A stretch of DNA of 20,209 bases from an uncultured Eubacteriales bacterium (GCA_934567745.1 CAKTJM010000017.1:1-20209), one strand, 5' to 3'; counted from the stretch's first letter, positions 1 through 10,017 are shown. Notes: generated from the letters alone by a model not told the origin. Numbers and translations: made by a program.

Positions 1-245
1 TTTTGGCGTGCAGCTTTATGAAACAGCGTGGAGTTTTATACCCCTTGAAATTTGAAAAAGCTTGTTCCCGTAAGGATCTACGGGCATTTGTGCTTCTTTA
101 TAGATTTATGAAATCAGGTCAAATTCTTCCGATACCTAATTTCATATCTATCACTTCTCCTTCGTATGAGGTCGTTTCCTGATACTCGATCATACCAGAT
201 ACCACGGCGCGGCGCAAGGGGCAGGCGGCACGATCAGCACATCTG
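1..245. other. AT-rich gene-free left edge
   Basis: The first roughly 200 bases are clearly AT-rich, unlike the GC-rich genes that follow, and become GC-rich from about 205. No open frame here has both a start with a ribosome site and a credible length. A + strand frame from base 2 stops at 53-55 and could be the last codons of a gene cut by the window edge, but it is too short to judge. A - strand frame has an AAGGAG-like stretch before an ATG yet stops after eight codons. A small hairpin (CCCGTA 67-72 with TACGGG 79-84) and the larger inverted repeat at 100-151 are the only structures I see. It may be a noncoding RNA, a mobile-element remnant or ordinary spacer. Confidence 0.4.
100..151. 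repeat. Long imperfect inverted repeat (hairpin)
   Basis: Bases 100-119 pair with 134-151 around a 14-base loop. The stem has about 17 pairs, with one C/A mismatch (115/138) and a two-base bulge (105-106). The arms are AT-rich and no T-run follows directly on either strand, so it does not look like a standard intrinsic terminator. It could be an RNA hairpin or a mobile-element remnant. Confidence 0.6.
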
Positions 246-318
246 ATGAGCTGCCCCCAGGCCCCGGCTATGTCCCCCGCTCACATGAAGCCCATCCTGC
301 ACGGCCGTCCGCCCGACC

Positions 319-347
319 AAAAAAGGCCCTTTGGGGCCTCTTTTTTT
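319..347. terminator. Bidirectional intrinsic terminator
   Basis: An A-run (319-324) leads into AGGCCC (324-329), a TTTG loop, GGGCCT (334-339) and a T7 run (341-347). The A-run and T-run on opposite sides allow termination in both directions. It probably ends whatever gene lies left of the window and insulates the trmL–eno operon. Confidence 0.8.
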
Positions 348-397
348 GATGCAAGCAGGAAAATTTCGCTTTTTGCCCCCTTTTGCCCGGTTTTTGG

Positions 398-426
398 TTG
401 CATTCTCTCCTCAGTTGCAGTAAAAT
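398..426 (+). promoter_or_regulatory. Candidate sigma-A promoter for trmL–eno
   Basis: TTGCAT (398-403) and TAAAAT (421-426) are separated by 17 bases. The -10 matches five of six consensus bases and the -35 only three of six. Transcription would start near 432. The leader then holds two tandem copies of AAGCGAACGA (444-463) just before the SD. It is the only promoter-like pair I see between the terminator at 347 and the first gene. Confidence 0.5.
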
Positions 427-484
427 GCAGGCTGTATCAAAGTAAGCGAACGAAAGCGAACGAAGAGGAGAGGCGACGGACATC

Positions 485-967
485 ATGCTCAACATCGTCC
501 TGGTCGAGCCGGAGATCCCCATGAACACCGGCAACATCGCACGCACCTGCGCCGTCACCGGCTGCCGTCTGCATCTGATCCGCCCCCTGGGCTTCGACAT
601 CAGCGACCGCGCCGTCCGGCGCGCCGGGCTGGACTACTGGCCCATGGTCGATCTGCACGTCTACGACAGTCTTGACGACCTCTTCGCCCAAAACGACGTG
701 ACCGATCTCTGGCTCGCCACCACCAAGGCGCCCAGAGACTACGCCGAGGCCGTCTTCCGGCCCGACGCCTGGCTCTTCTTCGGCAAGGAGACCGCCGGGC
801 TGCCGGAGGCGTTCCGCCTCGACCACCGCGACCGCTGCCTGCGCATCCCCATGCGCCCCGGCGCGCGGAGCCTGAACCTGGCCAACTCCGTGGCCATCCT
901 GACCTATGAGGCCCTGCGGCAGCAGGGCTTCCCCGGCCTCTCCTCCGAAGGTGGGATGGCCGACTGA
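485..967 (+). CDS. trmL: tRNA (cytidine(34)-2'-O)-methyltransferase TrmL (SPOUT family)
   Basis: A 160-residue protein, the usual size for TrmL. The family 2'-O-methylates the wobble base C34/U34 of tRNA-Leu isoacceptors using S-adenosylmethionine, in the cytoplasm. The SPOUT signatures are present: an N-terminal PEIPxNTGNIAR segment (9-20), FGKETAGLP (99-107) and the knot-forming segment RPGARSLNLANSVAI (124-138). The ATG at 485 follows a GAGGAGAGG purine block (465-473) at workable spacing, and no better start lies upstream. It leads the run into pgk, 43 bases downstream, with no terminator between, so cotranscription with the glycolytic genes is likely. The family call is firm; tRNA specificity is assumed from homology. 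Confidence 0.9.
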   Translation: MLNIVLVEPEIPMNTGNIARTCAVTGCRLHLIRPLGFDISDRAVRRAGLDYWPMVDLHVYDSLDDLFAQNDVTDLWLATTKAPRDYAEAVFRPDAWLFFGKETAGLPEAFRLDHRDRCLRIPMRPGARSLNLANSVAILTYEALRQQGFPGLSSEGGMAD

Positions 968-1010
968 CCCAACGACAGAAAAGAAAGATGGAAAAGGGGC
1001 TGTATCTCCA

Positions 1011-2207
1011 ATGGATCATGACAAGAAGACGATCCGCGACGTAGACGTCGCGGGCAAGAAGGTCCTGCTGCGCTGCGACTTCAACGTCCCGCACGACAAG
1101 AAGACCGGCATCATCCACGACGACACCCGCATCGTCGCCACCCTGCCGACCATCCGCTATCTCCTCGACCACGGCGCCGCCGTCATCCTGCTCTCCCACA
1201 TGGGCCGTCCCCACGGCGAGTGGAAGCGCGAGATGTCCCTCTTCTCCGCCCGCGAGCATCTGGAGAAGCTCCTCGGCATCCCCGTGCCCATGACCAAGGA
1301 CGTCCTCGGGCCGGACACCCGCGCCCGCTGCGCCGCGCTCCAGCCCGGCCAGGTCGTGCTCGTCGAGAACCTCCGCTTCTGCATCGAGGAGGAGCGCAAC
1401 GATCCCGACTTCGCCCGTGAGCTGGCCTCCCTGGCCGACCTCTTCGTCTTCGACGCCTTCGGCGCGGCCCACCGCGCCCACGCCTCCACCGAGGGCGTGT
1501 CCCACTATCTGCCGTCCTACGCCGGGTTCCTCGTCGAGAAGGAGCTGGACTTCCTCGGCCGCGCCCTGGAGGAGCCGAAGCGCCCCCTCGTCGCCATCCT
1601 CGGCGGGGCGAAGGTCTCCGACAAGCTCGGCGTCATCAACAGCCTGCTGCACAAGGCCGACACCCTCATCATCGGCGGCGGCATGTCCTACACCTTCCAG
1701 GTCGCCCGCGGCGGCTCCATCGGCGGCTCCCTGCTCGACGCCGAGCGCATCGGCTACGCCCGCGACATGATCGCCAAGGCCGAGGAGCTGGGCGTGCGTC
1801 TGCTCCTGCCCGTCGATACCGTCGCCGCCCGCACCTTCGCGCCGGACGCGACGCCCGTCGTCGTGCCCGCCCTGTCCATCCCCGACGAGCTGCAGGGCAT
1901 GGACATCGGCCCCGAGACCATCAAGCTCTTCTCCCAGGCCATCTCCGAGGCCGGTACCGTCATCTGGAACGGCCCCATGGGCGTCTTCGAGTTCCCCGCC
2001 TTCGCCGCGGGCACCAACGCCATCGCCCACGCCATGGCCGAGCTGACCGACGCCATCACCATCGTCGGCGGCGGCGACTCCGCCTCCGCCGTGGAGAAGG
2101 CCGGGGTCGCCAGGCAGATGTCCCACATCTCCACCGGAGGCGGCGCGTCGCTCGAGTTCCTGGAGGGCCTGTCCCTGCCCGGCATCGCCTGCCTCCAGGA
2201 CAACTGA
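1011..2207 (+). CDS. pgk: Phosphoglycerate kinase
   Basis: A 398-residue glycolytic enzyme that transfers phosphate from 1,3-bisphosphoglycerate to ADP in the cytoplasm. Visible signatures are RCDFNVP (21-27), LSHMGRP (61-67), DAFGAAHRAHAS (148-159), GGAKVSDKLGVI (198-209), WNGPMGVFE (319-327), GGGDSASAVEK (353-363) and STGGGASLEFLEG (374-386). This covers both Rossmann-like lobes and the nucleotide site, and the length is normal. The frame is open upstream into trmL, but the family N-terminus begins at the ATG at 1011, with AAAAGGGG (992-999) as ribosome site 11 bases ahead. The C-terminus ends ACLQDN rather than the common AALNDK type, a minor difference. It is the second gene of the operon. 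Confidence 0.97.
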   Translation: MDHDKKTIRDVDVAGKKVLLRCDFNVPHDKKTGIIHDDTRIVATLPTIRYLLDHGAAVILLSHMGRPHGEWKREMSLFSAREHLEKLLGIPVPMTKDVLGPDTRARCAALQPGQVVLVENLRFCIEEERNDPDFARELASLADLFVFDAFGAAHRAHASTEGVSHYLPSYAGFLVEKELDFLGRALEEPKRPLVAILGGAKVSDKLGVINSLLHKADTLIIGGGMSYTFQVARGGSIGGSLLDAERIGYARDMIAKAEELGVRLLLPVDTVAARTFAPDATPVVVPALSIPDELQGMDIGPETIKLFSQAISEAGTVIWNGPMGVFEFPAFAAGTNAIAHAMAELTDAITIVGGGDSASAVEKAGVARQMSHISTGGGASLEFLEGLSLPGIACLQDN

Positions 2208-2224
2208 GGGGGCGCACGGAAGCT

Positions 2225-2998
2225 ATGAATCGAAAATACCGCAAGACCATCATCGCCGCCAACTGGAAGATGCACAAGACCGTCTCCGAGACGCGCGCCT
2301 TCACGGAGCAGCTGAAGAACGCCCTCCCGCGCGCCAAGCGGTGCAGCATCGTCCTGTGCGTGCCCTACGTCGATCTCCCCGCCGCGGTCCGGCTGCTCAA
2401 GGACAGCCGCATCGCCGTCGGCGCGCAGAACGTCCACTGGGAGCAGAGCGGCCCCTTCACCGGCGAGATCTCCGCGCCCATGCTCGCCGACCTGGACGTG
2501 AAGTACGTCATCATCGGCCACAGCGAACGCCGCAGCCTCTTCTATGAGAGCGACGTCACCGTCAACCGCAAGGTCCACGCCGCCCTCGACGCCGGGCTGC
2601 GCCCCATCGTCTGCGTCGGCGAGGACCTCTCCCAGCGCGAGCTGGGCGTGACGCTGGAGCTGATCGCCTATCAGATCAAGGCCGCCCTCGCCGGGGTCAC
2701 CCCGGAGGAGATGCGCCGGGTCGTCATCGCCTACGAGCCGATCTGGGCCATCGGCACCGGCAACACCGCCACCCCCGAGCAGGCCGGGGAGGTCTGCTCC
2801 GCCATCCGCGCCACCCTGCGCCGTCTCTACGGTGCGCGCATCGCACGATCGACCACCATCCAATACGGCGGGTCCATGAACGACAAGAACGCCGAGGAGC
2901 TGCTGCGCCAGGAGGACGTCGACGGTGGCCTCATCGGCTCCGCCTCGCTCGATCCCGACGTCCTGCTGCGGATCATCCAGATCGCCAACCAGGAGTGA
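2225..2998 (+). CDS. tpiA: Triosephosphate isomerase
   Basis: A 257-residue TIM-barrel enzyme that interconverts dihydroxyacetone phosphate and glyceraldehyde 3-phosphate. All key residues are present: N13 and K15 in AANWKMHKT, electrophile H99 in IGHSERR, and the general base E171 in AYEPIWAIGTG, which begins the flexible loop 6. The phosphate-binding motifs IQYGGSM and GLIGSASLD follow near the C-terminus. The ATG at 2225 lies 17 bases after the pgk stop, with GAGGGGG overlapping that stop (2206-2212) as a likely ribosome site. This suggests coupled translation. The last codons and the stop contain AGGAG, which serves the next gene. Confidence 0.97.
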   Translation: MNRKYRKTIIAANWKMHKTVSETRAFTEQLKNALPRAKRCSIVLCVPYVDLPAAVRLLKDSRIAVGAQNVHWEQSGPFTGEISAPMLADLDVKYVIIGHSERRSLFYESDVTVNRKVHAALDAGLRPIVCVGEDLSQRELGVTLELIAYQIKAALAGVTPEEMRRVVIAYEPIWAIGTGNTATPEQAGEVCSAIRATLRRLYGARIARSTTIQYGGSMNDKNAEELLRQEDVDGGLIGSASLDPDVLLRIIQIANQE

Positions 2999-3005
2999 CA
3001 CGTAT

Positions 3006-5895
<2,890 letters not shown>

Positions 5896-5913
5896 AGATC
5901 GAACGCATGAGGA

Positions 5914-5949
5914 AGCCCCTCCGTATGGAAGCATACGGAGGGGCTTTTT
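5914..5949 (+). terminator. Intrinsic terminator of the trmL–eno operon
   Basis: A perfect 14-bp stem (5914-5927 with 5932-5945) with a GAAG tetraloop, followed by a T5 run (5945-5949). It lies 18 bases after the eno stop codon. Confidence 0.95.
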
Positions 5950-6040
5950 GTTTCGTTGAGATCCCGCTGAAACGCCGCAGGCCACGGCGTAAAAGGAGGC
6001 TTTGCGTGGGGGGGCACCAACGCCGCAGTCGAGCGAACAG

Positions 6041-6090
6041 GCTCCCTTGCGTAAAGGGAGCTGTCAGCCGCAGGCTGACTGAGGGGTCGG
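6041..6090 (+). repeat. Palindromic repeat copy A (forward)
   Basis: Two hairpins in a row. The first is GCTCCCTT (6041-6048) with AAGGGAGC (6054-6061) around the loop GCGTA. The second is GTCAGCC (6063-6069) with GGCTGAC (6073-6079) around GCA. A TGAGGGG tail follows. The same plan recurs at 6161-6209, 8106-8150 and 11217-11262, so this is a dispersed family rather than a one-off terminator. Confidence 0.75.
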
Positions 6091-6160
6091 AGACGTGGAG
6101 GGCCTAGACCACGCCCCCATCAGAAGGCCGTCCGTCCACCGCGAGCATCCAACGCCACGA

Positions 6161-6209
6161 TCCCTCCGTCTCGGCTCCGCCGAGCCACCTCCCTTTACGC
6201 AAGGGAGGT
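6161..6209 (-). repeat. Palindromic repeat copy B (reverse)
   Basis: Reverse-oriented partner of copy A, about 70 bases away. The outer hairpin is ACCTCCCTT (6187-6195) with AAGGGAGGT (6201-6209), and its loop read on the - strand is GCGTA, identical to copy A. The inner hairpin is CTCGGC (6170-6175) with GCCGAG (6179-6184) around TCC. The outer hairpin starts 7 bases after the stop of the SLH-protein gene, so it would sit at that mRNA's 3' end. It has no U-run. Confidence 0.75.
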
Positions 6210-6216
6210 TTCCTGC

Positions 6217-7956
6217 TCACTTCAAACTGAACGTCACCCGCACGTTGGGGTCGGCCATGCGGACGAGGACGGTCGCGACCTCCGCACGGGAGATGGGGTC
6301 GTTCGGGCGGAAGGTCCCCGCCGCGTCGTTCCCCGCGAAGATCCCCGCGCGGTAGAGCTTATAGATCGCCGCGTCGGACTTGTACACGTCCGGGATCGAT
6401 CCCGCCGCCACTGTGTTCACCTCCGGCAGCGCCGACGCGGGCAGCGCGCCCGCCAGGATCGCCGCGAACTCCTGCCGCGTCAGCGGGGCGTCCATGTCCT
6501 TCGGCAGGGACGAGACGATCCCCTTGGACAGCGCGTAGTCCGCGTAGGTCTTGTAACACGGGGTGGAGCTGGTGATGCTCCGGCTCCCCTCGGCGTAGAG
6601 CTTCCGCAGGCGCGACGCCATCGTGATCGCCTGGGCGGCCGTGACCTGGTCCTTCGGCTGGAACTTCGTGCTCTCCACGCCGTTCATGAACCCGTAGGCG
6701 TAGACCGACGCGATGCTGTCGTAGTACCAGTCGCTCGACCGCACGTCCTTGAACTGGCCCTTATAGCTCGTCGTCTTCGCGAAGCCCTTCCCGCCGCTGT
6801 CCCACCGGGCGGTGAGGGTGTGGCCCTTCGTCCCGACGGACTTGCCCGTCGTGACGAGCTTGCCGTCCGCCGTGTACCAGCCGAGGAAGAAGGCGTTCGC
6901 CTTCGTCGGCGTCGGTAGGGCGTAGGTGCTGTTGGCCGGGACGAGCGTCGCCGTCGTCGCGACCGTCCCGCCCGCCGGGGCATAGCTCACCGTCAGGTGG
7001 CCGGACTTGACCTCGACGTACTGATAGTCCGCGTTGGCATAGGTCCAGTTGTTCGCGTTCGTCGCCTGGACCTTGATCCGGTAGGACCCGGCGGCGAGCG
7101 GCTTGAGCGAATAGGGCGAGGAGACGTAGAAGGCGTGCTGGACGTTCTCCTTCCAGGTCCCGTCCGCCTGCTTCTGATCGACGTAGATGTTGTAATGCGT
7201 GGCGAGGGTGGACGCGCTCCACTGGACGGCGATGCTGTCCCCGGTGCCGTAGGTCGGGCGCAGATCCGTGACCTTCGGCGCGGCGGGCACGCCGAGCTTC
7301 GGCAGGATCGTATCCTTGCCGCTCTTGTTCGCCTTGAACCAGATCAGCCCGCCGATCGTCCCGTCGTACTCGGACAGGAGCTGCTTGGCCGCGACGCCGG
7401 GGTCATAGATCCGCGCGTCGGTCCCGCCGACGGTCGGCCCGACGGCGACGAAGTGGCCGCTGTACTTCACGCGCGCGACGACGGTATAGCCGCTGGCGGT
7501 GAGGCCGTCGATCTTCTGACAGACCTCGGTGAGCGGGGTCGTCGTGTCGAAGAAGCTCTGGCTGACGAAGTAGAACCGCGGCGAGCTGGTGGAGGTCATC
7601 CGCCCGAAGGACAGCAGCGCGTCGGCGTTGCGGTCCTTCGAGTGGGAGATGTAGCCCATCTGGTCGAACCAGTCGCGCAGCACGCCGGGGTTGAGCGACG
7701 CGGGGTCATAGGCCCCGGAGGCGCACATCTGGATCGCGATGGCGGAGATGAGACAGCCGGACCCGGCGAAGGTGTGGACGTCCCCCAGGGCGGTGGGGCC
7801 CCAGGCGGCGTCGCCCTGCCGCCAAGAGGTGTAGTCGGTGGAGTAGGACACGCCGTTATAGGACCCCGTCCCGGCCGCGGCGGCCAGGGGCAGCGGCAGC
7901 AGGGCCCCGATCAGCACCAGGGCCAGCAGACACGATACGATCCGTTTCTTCCACAC
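6217..7956 (-). CDS. Secreted C39-like protease/FN3/SLH-domain surface protein
   Basis: A 579-residue exported protein. Residues 1-28 form a signal peptide (MWKKR, a long Leu/Ala stretch, AAAA). Residues 35-210 look like a papain-fold C39-like domain: Q47 in WRQGDAAWG, candidate nucleophile C68 in GSGCLISAIAI, H168 in GHFVAVG and D185 in IYDPG. Next come a fibronectin-III-like domain (about 225-316), a short Listeria/Bacteroides-type repeat ending FFLGWYTADGK...LTARWD (about 320-386), and three SLH repeats (about 401-454, 468-505, 521-570) that in this class bind pyruvylated wall polymers. The start is GTG, supported by AAGGAG (7966-7971) 9 bases ahead and a promoter at 7999-8027. Substrate is unknown; the C39 domain could be a peptidase or an inactive homologue. 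Transcribed alone. Confidence 0.85.
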   Translation of the reverse strand: MWKKRIVSCLLALVLIGALLPLPLAAAAGTGSYNGVSYSTDYTSWRQGDAAWGPTALGDVHTFAGSGCLISAIAIQMCASGAYDPASLNPGVLRDWFDQMGYISHSKDRNADALLSFGRMTSTSSPRFYFVSQSFFDTTTPLTEVCQKIDGLTASGYTVVARVKYSGHFVAVGPTVGGTDARIYDPGVAAKQLLSEYDGTIGGLIWFKANKSGKDTILPKLGVPAAPKVTDLRPTYGTGDSIAVQWSASTLATHYNIYVDQKQADGTWKENVQHAFYVSSPYSLKPLAAGSYRIKVQATNANNWTYANADYQYVEVKSGHLTVSYAPAGGTVATTATLVPANSTYALPTPTKANAFFLGWYTADGKLVTTGKSVGTKGHTLTARWDSGGKGFAKTTSYKGQFKDVRSSDWYYDSIASVYAYGFMNGVESTKFQPKDQVTAAQAITMASRLRKLYAEGSRSITSSTPCYKTYADYALSKGIVSSLPKDMDAPLTRQEFAAILAGALPASALPEVNTVAAGSIPDVYKSDAAIYKLYRAGIFAGNDAAGTFRPNDPISRAEVATVLVRMADPNVRVTFSLK

Positions 7957-7998
7957 GGGCGCTCACTCCTTCATTGAAAAACGATGTCTGATGGGTAC

Positions 7999-8027
7999 AG
8001 TATGACACGATCCGACGCAAATGTCCA
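7999..8027 (-). promoter_or_regulatory. Candidate promoter of the SLH-protein gene
   Basis: On the - strand, TGGACA (8027-8022, five of six consensus) and CATACT (8004-7999, four of six) are separated by 17 bases. Transcription would start near 7992, giving a leader of about 36 bases that contains the SD at 7971-7966. Confidence 0.45.
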
Positions 8028-8105
8028 GAGCCGCGCCGGGATCTCCTGCGGAAATGGGGGCGGAGGGGCATCGCGCCCGCCCGTTTCAGCCGCTGTGCGC
8101 GGTCG

Positions 8106-8150
8106 GCCCTCTCAGTCCGCTCCGCGGCCAGCTCCCCCAAAGGGGGAGCT
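8106..8150 (-). repeat. Palindromic repeat copy C (reverse)
   Basis: Read on the - strand it has the two-hairpin plan: AGCTCCCCC/GGGGGAGCT (8130-8138 with 8142-8150, loop 8139-8141) and then CCGC/GCGG (8117-8120 with 8124-8127, + strand loop TCC), followed by the CTGAGAGGG tail. Bases 8106-8136 are identical, 31 of 31, to 11217-11247. Confidence 0.8.
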
Positions 8151-8201
8151 CGGGACACGCCCGTCCTCTCCTCCTGCGTCGATGAGGATCGCCCACGCAA
8201 A

Positions 8202-8224
8202 GAGCTCTCCCTCTGGGAGAGCTC
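8202..8224. repeat. 10-bp hairpin, possible variant repeat unit
   Basis: GAGCTCTCCC (8202-8211) pairs perfectly with GGGAGAGCTC (8215-8224) around TCT. The CTCCC/GGGAG core resembles the first hairpin of the palindromic repeats, but the sequence after it does not follow their second-hairpin plan. It is either a diverged member or another element. Confidence 0.5.
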
Positions 8225-8310
8225 AGTGTGCCAAAAAAGCCTCGCAGATGAGCGCCCGCAGGCGCCATGGAAGCGACCAACCGCCGAAGGCGGCTCTTAG
8301 GGAGTCCCAG

Positions 8311-8332
8311 TTTCGCGCTCGGACGCGCGAAA
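8311..8332. repeat. Hairpin
   Basis: TTTCGCGC (8311-8318) pairs with GCGCGAAA (8325-8332) around a six-base loop. It is part of the hairpin cluster. Confidence 0.55.
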
Positions 8333-8344
8333 TAAGATCCAATC

Positions 8345-8377
8345 ATTTTCTCCGGCGACATGTGCGCCGGAGAAAAT
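8345..8377. repeat. 13-bp perfect hairpin
   Basis: Bases 8345-8357 pair perfectly with 8365-8377 around the seven-base loop ACATGTG. Both arms carry a TTTT/AAAA end, but the T-run is at the base of the stem, so on neither strand is it a convincing free U-tail terminator. Confidence 0.65.
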
Positions 8378-8384
8378 ACTTCTC

Positions 8385-8437
8385 AGCCCGTAAGTGTGCG
8401 AGTCGTCCGTCAGGACAGCGAGTGCGCGCAACGGGCT
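8385..8437. repeat. Long-range stem enclosing a GC-rich loop
   Basis: AGCCCGT (8385-8391) pairs with ACGGGCT (8431-8437). The enclosed bases contain shorter possible pairings (GTCC with GGAC). This shape suits a multi-branched RNA better than a terminator. Confidence 0.45.
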
Positions 8438-8446
8438 GCATCCCCC

Positions 8447-8479
8447 CAGTCGGAAAACCACGCAGGGGTTTTTCGACTG
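8447..8479. repeat. 11-bp hairpin (one G·T pair)
   Basis: CAGTCG (8447-8452) pairs with CGACTG (8474-8479). The stem is extended by a G·T pair and by AAAA (8454-8457) with TTTT (8469-8472). It lies immediately left of the transporter terminator. Confidence 0.55.
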
Positions 8480-8484
8480 CCTAA

Positions 8485-8523
8485 AACGCACCGGACGAAA
8501 GCTCGTCCGGTGCGTTCGTTTTT
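8485..8523. terminator. Intrinsic terminator of the transporter gene
   Basis: A perfect 14-bp stem (8485-8498 with 8503-8516) with an AAGC loop. On the - strand the stem runs into TTTT, and on the + strand CG is followed by a T5 run (8519-8523), so it could work both ways. It starts 32 bases after the stop of the transporter gene. Confidence 0.85.
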
Positions 8524-8548
8524 CCTTATCCGGGATGTCCGGGACCGC

Positions 8549-9976
8549 TCAGGTCTCCAGCGGGCTACGCTTGGCGTTGGCGCGCTGGAAGAGCCAGCCG
8601 ATGAAGAGCACGATGGCCAGGAAGATCAGGTAGCCGCAGACCTGCTGATACCCCTTGCCGATCCAGCAGCACCAGCACATGAACACGCAGCAGGCCACGC
8701 CCAGGATGGGCAGGATGAAGCGCTTGAACGGGTTCGTGCCCTTGTCCTTGGCGATCAGCGCGATGAACATGGGGATGTACATCGCGTAGAGGTTGATGAT
8801 GCAGATCTCGTCCGGCTCCCAGGCCAGCCACAGGTTGCTGTGGACGCCGCCCATGAAGTCCGGGCCCTGCATCCACATGATGGAGGTCCAGGCGTACCAG
8901 AAGCCGCCGAGCATCAGGCCGATCAGGCTGGACTTGATGACGAAGCCGTTCTGATGGTCGATGTCCCCGTAGAAGTGGGGCCGGGGGCCCATGTTCCGCA
9001 CGGAGACGGCGTACATGCCGCGGCAGGAGCCCATGATCAGGCCGTTCATGACGCCCAGGCAGCCGATGGCGATGAAGAGATAGACGATGGTGCCGATCGC
9101 CTTGCCGAAGATGTTCGTGAAGGCCATCTCAGGCAGCGCCTCGCCCAGCGGCCAGGTGCCGATGATGGCATCGACGTCGCCGAGGGAGCTCATGGCGAAG
9201 ATGTAGAAGCAGTACAGCACGGTGCAGAACAGCGAGCCGACGATCAGCGCGATGGGGAGGTTGCGCTTGGCGTTCTTCAGCTCGGAGTTGATGGAGGTGG
9301 CGATGATCCAGCCCTCATAGGCGAAGGCGAAGGAGGCCACGCCGCTGAAGACGCCGCCCGCGACGGGGACGTACTCGGGGGAGCTGGTGAACTCCAGCAC
9401 GTGCTGGGCGTTGCCGGTGGCGAAGCCGAAGATGGTGCCCACGACGGCCATGAGGATCAGGGGGATGAGCTTGATGACGGTCATGCTGACCTGCAGCTTG
9501 CCCGCCAGCTTGGGGCTGATCGCGTTCAGACCGTAGCCGATGGCGAGGAAGCCGCCGCCGAGGCCGACGGCCTCCGCACTGACGGTGCCGTTGACGAAGT
9601 CGAGCGCGGGGATGCCGCACAGGCAGCAGAAGAAGACGGCGGAGAAGAACGCGAGCATGGCGGCCAGACACGGATAGTAGATCGTGGTCATGAACCAGCC
9701 GACATAGTAGGCGTACTTCGGGCCAAGGGCGACCTCGGCATAGTCGACGACGCCGTTGACCTTCTCGTACTTCGAGCCGAGCTCGGCGAAGACGAGGGAG
9801 CAGATGATGCAGATGAGGCCGACGAGGGCGACGACCAGGACGGACTGCATCATGTTGCCGCCCGTCAGGCTGAGGACCTTACCGCCCTTGATGAACACGC
9901 CGGAGCCGATGACGATGCCGATGACCATGGAGATGGCGGTCGGCAGACCGTATCGCTTTTCCATTTGTTTTCCCAT
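8549..9976 (-). CDS. APC-family amino-acid permease
   Basis: A 475-residue inner-membrane transporter with about 12 hydrophobic segments. It belongs to the amino acid–polyamine–organocation superfamily: TM1 carries the unwound IGIVIGSGVF motif (19-28) that binds the substrate amino and carboxyl groups, and the TM6 region has FAYEGWIIATSINSELKNAKRNLP, as in LAT/SteT-type exchangers. The C-terminal half is rich in Cys and Trp (CCVFMCWCCW). The ATG at 9976 was chosen because AGAAGG lies 7 bases ahead; a second ATG four codons later is possible. The frame extends upstream with basic residues and no membrane segment, which I take as leader. Single gene with its own promoter and terminator. The substrate cannot be read from sequence; a small neutral amino acid is a guess. 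Confidence 0.88.
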   Translation of the reverse strand: MGKQMEKRYGLPTAISMVIGIVIGSGVFIKGGKVLSLTGGNMMQSVLVVALVGLICIICSLVFAELGSKYEKVNGVVDYAEVALGPKYAYYVGWFMTTIYYPCLAAMLAFFSAVFFCCLCGIPALDFVNGTVSAEAVGLGGGFLAIGYGLNAISPKLAGKLQVSMTVIKLIPLILMAVVGTIFGFATGNAQHVLEFTSSPEYVPVAGGVFSGVASFAFAYEGWIIATSINSELKNAKRNLPIALIVGSLFCTVLYCFYIFAMSSLGDVDAIIGTWPLGEALPEMAFTNIFGKAIGTIVYLFIAIGCLGVMNGLIMGSCRGMYAVSVRNMGPRPHFYGDIDHQNGFVIKSSLIGLMLGGFWYAWTSIMWMQGPDFMGGVHSNLWLAWEPDEICIINLYAMYIPMFIALIAKDKGTNPFKRFILPILGVACCVFMCWCCWIGKGYQQVCGYLIFLAIVLFIGWLFQRANAKRSPLET

Positions 9977-10017
9977 AGGGTACCTTCTCTCTTTTTTCTT
10001 TCTTTTCGTTCCGTGGG

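Larger units (their letters stand above)
8028..8548. other. Gene-free, hairpin-dense interval
   Basis: About 520 bases between the SLH-gene promoter and the transporter stop codon. Several frames are open on both strands, but none has a ribosome site with a recognisable protein, and their Arg/Pro/Gly-rich composition is that of noncoding GC-rich DNA. The content is structural: a palindromic repeat copy (8106-8150), a 10-bp hairpin (8202-8224), smaller ones at 8252-8265 and 8281-8293, larger ones at 8311-8332, 8345-8377, 8385-8437 and 8447-8479, and the transporter terminator (8485-8516). It may be a dispersed intergenic repeat or a structured RNA. I recognise no named RNA family. Confidence 0.6.

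Noticed and set aside
55..270. A short - strand open frame (about 70 codons, with an ATG near 197 and an AAGGAG further in)
   Set aside because: It ends across the hairpin arm, has no recognisable domain, and its only ATG with an SD gives eight codons.
236..275. CTGATGAG core resembling a hammerhead ribozyme
   Set aside because: The needed GAAA and matching stem III are missing after the helix II region.
6355..6700. Possible frameshift in the SLH region, because the second SLH unit is shorter than the others
   Set aside because: The frame continues without break through three SLH-like units to a normal end, so the short unit is a natural variant.
8086..8491. Open frames on both strands in the hairpin region, up to about 90 codons on the - strand and longer on the + strand
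   Set aside because: Composition is Arg/Pro/Ser-rich with no known motif and no well-placed ribosome site. The sequence is explained by hairpins and repeats. Such frames are often mis-annotated as proteins in GC-rich genomes.
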